Both the position numbers and the translations under genes were made by a program. This document shows positions 1-3,971 of a stretch of 6,648 nt of DNA, piece after piece (the first letter of the stretch is position 1; each line of letters opens with the position of its first letter). Below the pieces are notes generated by a model. The model did no database searches, had not been told where the DNA came from, and was given only the letters and a program-made list of their open reading frames with translations. Source of the stretch: Acidobacteriota bacterium (GTDB lineage Bacteria; Acidobacteriota; Terriglobia; Terriglobales; Acidobacteriaceae); NCBI GenBank assembly GCA_021805955.1, contig JAJZDO010000626.1:1-6648 (forward strand). The letters run 5' to 3'.

Positions 1-329
1 TAGGTGACGACGATGGGGCAGCTCGACGCCGCAGCCAGGGTGGTTCCGCAGGACTGGCTGGCAACAACCGTAAAGCCGCCGGTGGATCCGAGCAGGGTTG
101 GATTCAGGGTCAGCGGATTGGTTCCTGTATTGGTGACCTCGACAACGGTCTGGGTGTCGGGATTGCCGACGATGTTCTGGCCGAAGTCATACGAGGTAGC
201 GCTGATGCTGGCATTAGTGGTGGTCGAAACCGCATTGACCATGCTGCTGGATCCAGTGCTGCATCCAGTCAAGACCGCGGCCGCTGCAAGTAACATGCAT
301 GCGCCATAACGTACGCAATTCCTGGCCAT
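1..329 (-). CDS. Secreted lipoprotein with choice-of-anchor-D-like beta domain (N-terminal part, truncated by window edge)
   Basis: Reading the minus strand from an ATG at 329 gives 109 uninterrupted codons that leave the window at base 1, so the C-terminus is missing. Residues 1-23 form a lipoprotein signal peptide: basic residues near the start, a hydrophobic run (MLLAAAAVL), then the lipobox L-T-G-C with Cys23 as the lipidated residue. A Ser/Thr-rich linker follows. From about residue 40 the chain is beta-rich, with the pattern SATSYDFGQNIVG, then TQTVVEVTNTGTNPLTL, then GFTVVASQSCGTTL and a second Cys. This pattern (YDFG, VTNTGT, a short Cys-bounded loop) is typical of choice-of-anchor D / ASH-like immunoglobulin-fold domains, which acidobacterial genomes carry in large numbers in extracellular proteins. 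The start is supported by AGGAG 7 bases upstream. The role is unknown; it is likely a surface or periplasmic structural or adhesion protein. The gene diverges from the one at 479. Confidence is high that it is a lipoprotein gene and moderate for the domain name. Confidence 0.85.
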   Translation of the reverse strand, partial: MARNCVRYGACMLLAAAAVLTGCSTGSSSMVNAVSTTTNASISATSYDFGQNIVGNPDTQTVVEVTNTGTNPLTLNPTLLGSTGGFTVVASQSCGTTLAAASSCPIVVT

Positions 330-478
330 CCCAAAGCTCCTATCTGTTTGCGATTCATGTTAGGGGTCTTGTTTTCCAGAAGACCGCAGGCAACACGGCA
401 GTGAATGATGGGCCCAATGTAGCATGAAATGATTACCCGAGTAAGGGAGAAAGTGACTAAAGGTATCTAGATTTCTGA
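330..478. other. Divergent intergenic region between the lipoprotein and the propeller gene
   Basis: This stretch separates two divergently transcribed genes and should hold both promoters. I found no convincing -35/-10 pair on either strand. The best minus-strand candidate is an extended -10-like TGCTACATT (416-424) with a poor -35. An 8-bp palindrome, ATCTAGAT, lies at 465-472 and may be chance. If the plus-strand gene really begins at 617, the non-coding region extends to 616. Confidence 0.4.
337..341 (-). promoter_or_regulatory. Ribosome binding site for the lipoprotein gene
   Basis: On the minus strand AGGAG lies 7 bases before the ATG at 329. This fixes the start of the left-edge lipoprotein, and the resulting N-terminus is a good lipoprotein signal peptide. 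Confidence 0.7.
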
Positions 479-1741
479 ATGTATTTAGGGTTAACGATAT
501 CGCGTGCACATTCGAACGACTTCGATTCGAAACATGGCGGCCCTGTATCGAAAGGCATCTGTCGCGCGAAGAAGAAGTGGCCAGTCCAGGCCAATCTCTT
601 CGTGTATCCTAATTCAATGTTATTGGCAGCTTCCGTCTATACCACCCAGAATGAGCGGCTTCGCGCGCGCTGGAAGATCGAGGGCGGTCTGCCCCCAGTT
701 CCTGGCCAAAAAGTCGCGACCACCCGCACTGTCGCAGCGCCACAGTCCGCGATTCCGCTGCAATGGATCAAAGAAGAATACCGTTTTCTGCCGTCCGATC
801 AGCTTGGGCCGACGATGGATGCGCCGTCGGATTACGCAGGAACGTTCGTGGTCTACGACTGGGAAACGCGCACGGTCGTCTGGCAGTCCGAATGGGAGAA
901 ACTTCTGGGAAATCCGGCAGGGTATTGTTTTGCCGATGGCCAGCTCTACATGAACGATTTTGAGGCGGGAAATATTTTCCGCATCGGGCTGGAGCCGGAG
1001 GAACCGGGCAAACTGCTGCAGCGCATCTCGCATCCGTACTTCAACGATCTGCACAGTCTGGAGAGAACCAAGCGCGGTTTACTCGCGGCGGCTTGCGGTA
1101 CTGACCTGGTGGTTGAAGTCGATCTGCAAGGCAACGTGATCTGGGAATGGTGGGCCGCCGAGCACGGATACGACTTGACTCCTTCGGGCGATACGCGTCC
1201 CAGCGGACGCGGCGGCGAGCATCGCAATCTGTATTACCACACGCGCTACCAGAGCACGCATGTGAACTGTGCTGTCGTGCGCGATGCAGAAGAAGAGCGC
1301 TTCGTCCTCGCTCTTCTTTTTCACCAGGGAATTTTGATTCAGATCGATCGCAGTCTTCCTGCGGAGCGGCAGAAGGGGCAGGTGATTCTGGAAGGTCTGG
1401 CGCGACCGCACAGTCTCGAAAAGATTCCAGGCGGCTGGATTTTTTGTAACAGCCTTTCAAAGGAATTGGTGCTGCTGGATGACGATCTGAAAGTGACTGG
1501 CAATATCTTTTACGATGGCGGCTGGATTCAGGATTGCACTCGCCTGCCGAGCGGCAACATCGTGTTGAACGATGTGGACAACACGGTGCTGGTGGAGTTT
1601 GCCGCTCCCGACTGGCAGATTGTCAGCCGCACGAATTATCCGCATAGCTGGCGCATGGGCGAACTGGTTGTCGTTCCCTTGGAGCACGAAGACGCATTTC
1701 TCAACGCCCGGAACGGAAAGACGGCCCTGGTCGTCGGTTAA
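479..1741 (+). CDS. Arylsulfotransferase-like beta-propeller protein, probably cytoplasmic, function unknown
   Basis: The open frame encodes 420 residues from ATG 479 to TAA 1741. Residues 120-400 show repeated beta-propeller strands of the type VVYDWETRTVVW (124-135), DLVVEVDLQGNVIWEW (209-224), GILIQIDR (284-291), KELVLLDDDLKVTG (328-341) and LPSGNIVLNDVDNTVLVEF (356-374). His-containing motifs stand at LHSLE (His192), STHVN (His261, Asn263) and RPHSLE (His311). In order they match the HHD, HTN and QHQP motifs of the arylsulfotransferase encoded by the convergent gene. The His192-His261 interval is 69 residues against 70 there. The catalytic Arg expected 18 residues after the second His is absent (Leu at that place), so sulfotransferase activity is doubtful. 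There is no signal peptide or membrane segment. The start is uncertain: neither 479 nor the in-frame ATG at 617 (Met47, giving 374 residues) has a clear Shine-Dalgarno, and codons 1-46 look unlike the rest. The real start may be at or near 617. The gene is likely monocistronic, since its neighbours run in the opposite direction. That it is a real gene is fairly sure; the family is moderate and the function unknown. Confidence 0.8.
   Translation: MYLGLTISRAHSNDFDSKHGGPVSKGICRAKKKWPVQANLFVYPNSMLLAASVYTTQNERLRARWKIEGGLPPVPGQKVATTRTVAAPQSAIPLQWIKEEYRFLPSDQLGPTMDAPSDYAGTFVVYDWETRTVVWQSEWEKLLGNPAGYCFADGQLYMNDFEAGNIFRIGLEPEEPGKLLQRISHPYFNDLHSLERTKRGLLAAACGTDLVVEVDLQGNVIWEWWAAEHGYDLTPSGDTRPSGRGGEHRNLYYHTRYQSTHVNCAVVRDAEEERFVLALLFHQGILIQIDRSLPAERQKGQVILEGLARPHSLEKIPGGWIFCNSLSKELVLLDDDLKVTGNIFYDGGWIQDCTRLPSGNIVLNDVDNTVLVEFAAPDWQIVSRTNYPHSWRMGELVVVPLEHEDAFLNARNGKTALVVG
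511..531. repeat. Cluster of three TTCGA motifs
   Basis: TTCGA occurs at 511, 521 and 526, the first and last as the palindrome TTCGAA. The cluster lies inside the longest reading frame of the propeller gene but upstream of its alternative start at 617, so it could be a regulatory site if the later start is right. It may equally be chance. Confidence 0.3.
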
Positions 1742-1750
1742 TTTTCCGGC

Positions 1751-1773
1751 AGCGTCGGAACATCTCCGGCGCT
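1751..1773. terminator. Weak hairpin in the convergent gap (possible bidirectional terminator)
   Basis: AGCGTCGG (1751-1758) can pair with CCGGCGCT (1766-1773) across a 7-base loop, with one G-T wobble on the plus-strand transcript. It sits between two stop codons only 47 bases apart, the usual place for a shared terminator. No T-run follows on either strand, so it is not a canonical intrinsic terminator. Confidence 0.3.
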
Positions 1774-1788
1774 TCAGCTCCGCTCGTT

Positions 1789-3564
1789 CTACCATTGCAC
1801 TCCCGGGTAGAGGCTGGGCAGCCGCTGCGCGCGGTAGACATTGTTGCGTGCCACGTGCATGTGCCACACCGTTTTTGGAGTGGCGCTTTCCGTGACCTCA
1901 TAAATATTGGAAGATTTTCCCTGGAAGCACAGATCAATCTGTACGTCGCCGTTCGCCAGTGGCTGCACGCCGCCGCCCCACATGTTGAACTGGCTGGGCG
2001 GAAAGATATCGTGGAAAATCGGCGTTGCCGTTTTTGCCTGCTCATCGATGCGGAAGATGGGAACGGTGCTGTAGCAGGACGGCTGGCCTTTCCCGACGCA
2101 TACCTTCCCATTCGGCATTACCCGATTGTTGCCATTGTCCATCATGCCTAAATCGAAGACTCCGGCATCGCGGTCGCCAAAAATCGTCGGCTGGTGCTGG
2201 CCATAGTTCCAATCGGTTGGGGGATTGCTGTCGATCAACTTGAAGTCGCCGCCGTCTCCAAGGCGCCACAATATTTTTCCGGTGCCGTGACCGTTGTTGT
2301 AATCGATTTTGATCACCCAGTGTTGCGCACGCATGGAGACGATCAGGTTGCCGTCGTCTCTGGTGTAGAGCACCGCGTTCGTGTGGGTCCAGTCCGGGAA
2401 ATCCATCGGATGACGGCGTACGTCGAGGTGATCGAATTCGTTCCACGTCCACACGGGATTGAGGTGGGTGTCCAAGTCGATCAAGACATCGCCAATGACG
2501 CGCGTCATGCCAGGATAGCCGGGGAGGTCGGCATATTCCCGGGTGCCATTCGCAATCACAATCCAGTGGCCGTTGGGTAGAACTTCCACATCATGATGCA
2601 GAATCTCCAGCGTGGGGCCGGTGTATCCCGCGGCACGCAGCTTCTTGTTCAGCGCTGCAACCGACAAGTTCCGCACTGTTTGTCCGGCGAGATTGATCTC
2701 GCGCAGAAGACTGGGAGTGTCGGGCGGCGGCGCTCCATCGGGACTATCCATCAGCGCATGCGATGCCAGCCCGATGACCATGACGAAGTCGCCATTTGGA
2801 AGCGGCTTGATCGGATTGATGATGGTGGCGAAGCGGCGGTCGGGCGGCGGTAGCTTCCAAAGCGAAGCATTCCACAGCGTCGGCTTGCCAGTGGCGTGCA
2901 GGCCAAGCTTCTGCCGCAACCAGTTTTGCCAACCGGCAAGCGTCAGATACGCAGCATGCACGTAGCGATGAAACTGCACCCGCGATGCCGACTCGCGATC
3001 GGGGTAATCGTAGGCCCACAAGACGTTTCCATCTAGATCGGTCACCATTGCCTGTGCGTAACGGCCAATGGACGGATTCAGCAGTTCCACTCCCGGCGCG
3101 GGCGTGCCGGGAGCCTGCACGGTAATGGGAGGCAGCAGTTTCGCCGGGTAATGGCCGGTGGTGAAGGTGTGATCGGCATCGTTCAGCGTGGTTCCATCCT
3201 GAAAGCGGATCGTGGCGCGCATGTGATACGTCGAGTTGGAGCGCATACCGGCAACAAAAATCTTTGCCGGCTGACCCGCAGGAGCTGCGATCGTCCATGT
3301 CTGCTTGCCGTAGTTCGTGGTGGGGCCAAACTCTACCGTGACCTGCGCCGCCGATTGTGGAACGATGCTGTAGCGCGCGACCTGTGGGTTGGCGGTGGAC
3401 TCTACCCTGCCTTGCTGTACGGTGTCCGGCGCGTGTCCGATGACGGAAGCTTGTCGAACCTGCTGCCCGCAGCCCAGGAAGAAGCAGGCAAGCACGGAAA
3501 GAAAAGCAATCGCTGCGATGTTCGCGATGTGCAACTTGGCTCTGCGCATCTTCTGTGAAGTCAT
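1789..3564 (-). CDS. PAPS-independent arylsulfotransferase (ASST family), lipoprotein
   Basis: This is a 591-residue protein of the ASST family, which moves a sulfuryl group from one phenolic sulfate ester to another phenol outside the cytoplasm through a sulfo-histidine intermediate. Residues 1-32 form a lipoprotein signal: MTSQKMRRAK, a hydrophobic run, then a Cys at 27 (VLAC) or 32 (FLGC). Residues about 60-140 are an N-terminal fibronectin-like domain (VTVEFGPTTNYG to TFTTG). The propeller follows, with repeated LPNG-type turns near 255, 329, 483 and 536. The catalytic set is visible: HHD (His323/324), DWTHTN (His394, Asn396), SMR (Arg412) and GQHQP (His458). From memory, E. coli AssT uses His252, His356, Asn358, Arg374 and His436; the H-x-N motif and the 18-residue His-Arg spacing are identical here. 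Cys489 and Cys497 could form a disulfide like the one known in AssT. An upstream in-frame ATG at 3627 exists, but the 3564 start has a strong ribosome site and gives a clean signal peptide. The gene is convergent with the ASST-like gene and divergent from the RND pump. No DsbL/DsbI partners are in the window. The natural donor and acceptor are unknown. Confidence 0.92.
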   Translation of the reverse strand: MTSQKMRRAKLHIANIAAIAFLSVLACFFLGCGQQVRQASVIGHAPDTVQQGRVESTANPQVARYSIVPQSAAQVTVEFGPTTNYGKQTWTIAAPAGQPAKIFVAGMRSNSTYHMRATIRFQDGTTLNDADHTFTTGHYPAKLLPPITVQAPGTPAPGVELLNPSIGRYAQAMVTDLDGNVLWAYDYPDRESASRVQFHRYVHAAYLTLAGWQNWLRQKLGLHATGKPTLWNASLWKLPPPDRRFATIINPIKPLPNGDFVMVIGLASHALMDSPDGAPPPDTPSLLREINLAGQTVRNLSVAALNKKLRAAGYTGPTLEILHHDVEVLPNGHWIVIANGTREYADLPGYPGMTRVIGDVLIDLDTHLNPVWTWNEFDHLDVRRHPMDFPDWTHTNAVLYTRDDGNLIVSMRAQHWVIKIDYNNGHGTGKILWRLGDGGDFKLIDSNPPTDWNYGQHQPTIFGDRDAGVFDLGMMDNGNNRVMPNGKVCVGKGQPSCYSTVPIFRIDEQAKTATPIFHDIFPPSQFNMWGGGVQPLANGDVQIDLCFQGKSSNIYEVTESATPKTVWHMHVARNNVYRAQRLPSLYPGVQW

Positions 3565-3569
3565 TCCAT

Positions 3570-3575
3570 CTCCCT
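3570..3575 (-). promoter_or_regulatory. Ribosome binding site deciding the ASST start
   Basis: On the minus strand AGGGAG lies 5 bases before the ATG at 3564. This favours 3564 over the longer frame beginning at 3627, whose first 21 residues would otherwise bury the lipoprotein signal peptide inside the chain. Confidence 0.75.
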
Positions 3576-3580
3576 GCGCT

Positions 3581-3702
3581 GGCAAGGCGCGCAAAACATA
3601 CTCCAACGCCCAATCGACAACATACATCGTAAGCAGGACATAAGAACAATTGCGAAGAGTGGTGATTCGTGGAATCTATTCTATGACGTCGGGCAAGGCG
3701 CG
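3581..3702. repeat. 11-base direct repeat pair GGCAAGGCGCG
   Basis: The exact 11-mer GGCAAGGCGCG occurs at 3581-3591 and again at 3692-3702, with starts 111 bases apart. Both copies lie upstream of the ASST gene. The significance is unknown. Confidence 0.4.
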
Positions 3703-3897
3703 GTTGTTCCCCGGATTCTTGCAGGTGCATCCATTCAGGAGCTTTCTGCTCGATTCTTCATTATTTGGCCCCGGATGCGATTGGGCGGCAGCTCAGAACC
3801 TATTGAGCAGGCAGCTATGTGCGCTTCGCTGCCAGACGGGAACATGCGATTCCTGTCTCTGGCTCCAGTCATATCCCCAGTTTTCCGTGTATCCTTA

Positions 3898-3913
3898 GGA
3901 TTATCGATAATCC
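3898..3913. promoter_or_regulatory. Perfect 16-bp palindrome, candidate operator of the RND pump gene
   Basis: GGATTATCGATAATCC is identical to its reverse complement. It ends 58 bases before the RND start codon. Its right half contains GATAAT (3906-3911), five of six matches to a -10 box, so a bound repressor would cover the promoter; the matching -35 is poor. An adjoining half-site arrangement, ATCCT-T-AGGAT (3891-3901), overlaps its left end. This gives alternating ATCC, GGAT and ATCC words. Palindromes of this length in front of RND pumps are commonly targets of TetR- or MarR-type repressors. No regulator gene is in the window, so the binding protein is unknown. Confidence 0.55.
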
Positions 3914-3971
3914 GCCGCTCGATCCAGCGTGAGTCGACCAACTTTAACCCTCCACCCTGATTGGGACCTGT

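Larger units (their letters stand above)
3565..3971. other. 407-base divergent intergenic region between ASST and the RND pump
   Basis: No convincing gene lies here. Two open frames (82 residues on plus at 3650-3898, 68 residues on minus at 3735-3941) have no ribosome site or recognisable protein character. The region should hold promoters for both flanking genes. Visible structure: an 11-base direct repeat (3581-3591 and 3692-3702), a small inverted repeat GCTCA/TGAGC (3791-3795 and 3804-3808), a GGCAGC/GCTGCC stem (3810-3815 and 3828-3833, 12-base loop), and a perfect 16-bp palindrome at 3898-3913. The length is generous for two simple promoters, so a small RNA or a multi-site control region cannot be excluded. 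Confidence 0.6.

Noticed and set aside
4..309. 101-codon plus-strand open frame at the left edge
   Set aside because: The opposite strand encodes a lipoprotein with signal peptide, lipobox and ribosome site. The plus-strand frame has no such support.
3601..3720. Promoter-like boxes for the ASST gene, such as TTGTTC-17-TGTATG and a TAGAAT, on the minus strand
   Set aside because: Each pairing matches only about half of the consensus, or lacks a -35 at usable distance, so none is reported as a promoter.
2744..3730. 328-codon minus-strand open frame overlapping the ASST gene in another frame
   Set aside because: It overlaps the N-terminal half of the ASST gene, which has a ribosome site, a signal peptide and a full catalytic set. 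This frame gives an Arg/His/Cys-rich sequence without domains.
3650..3898. 82-codon plus-strand open frame in the divergent spacer
   Set aside because: There is no Shine-Dalgarno, the composition is unlike the neighbouring proteins, and it ends in the palindrome region. It remains possible but unsupported.
3735..3941. 68-codon minus-strand open frame in the divergent spacer
   Set aside because: It has no ribosome site or recognisable motif, and it would run through the palindrome.
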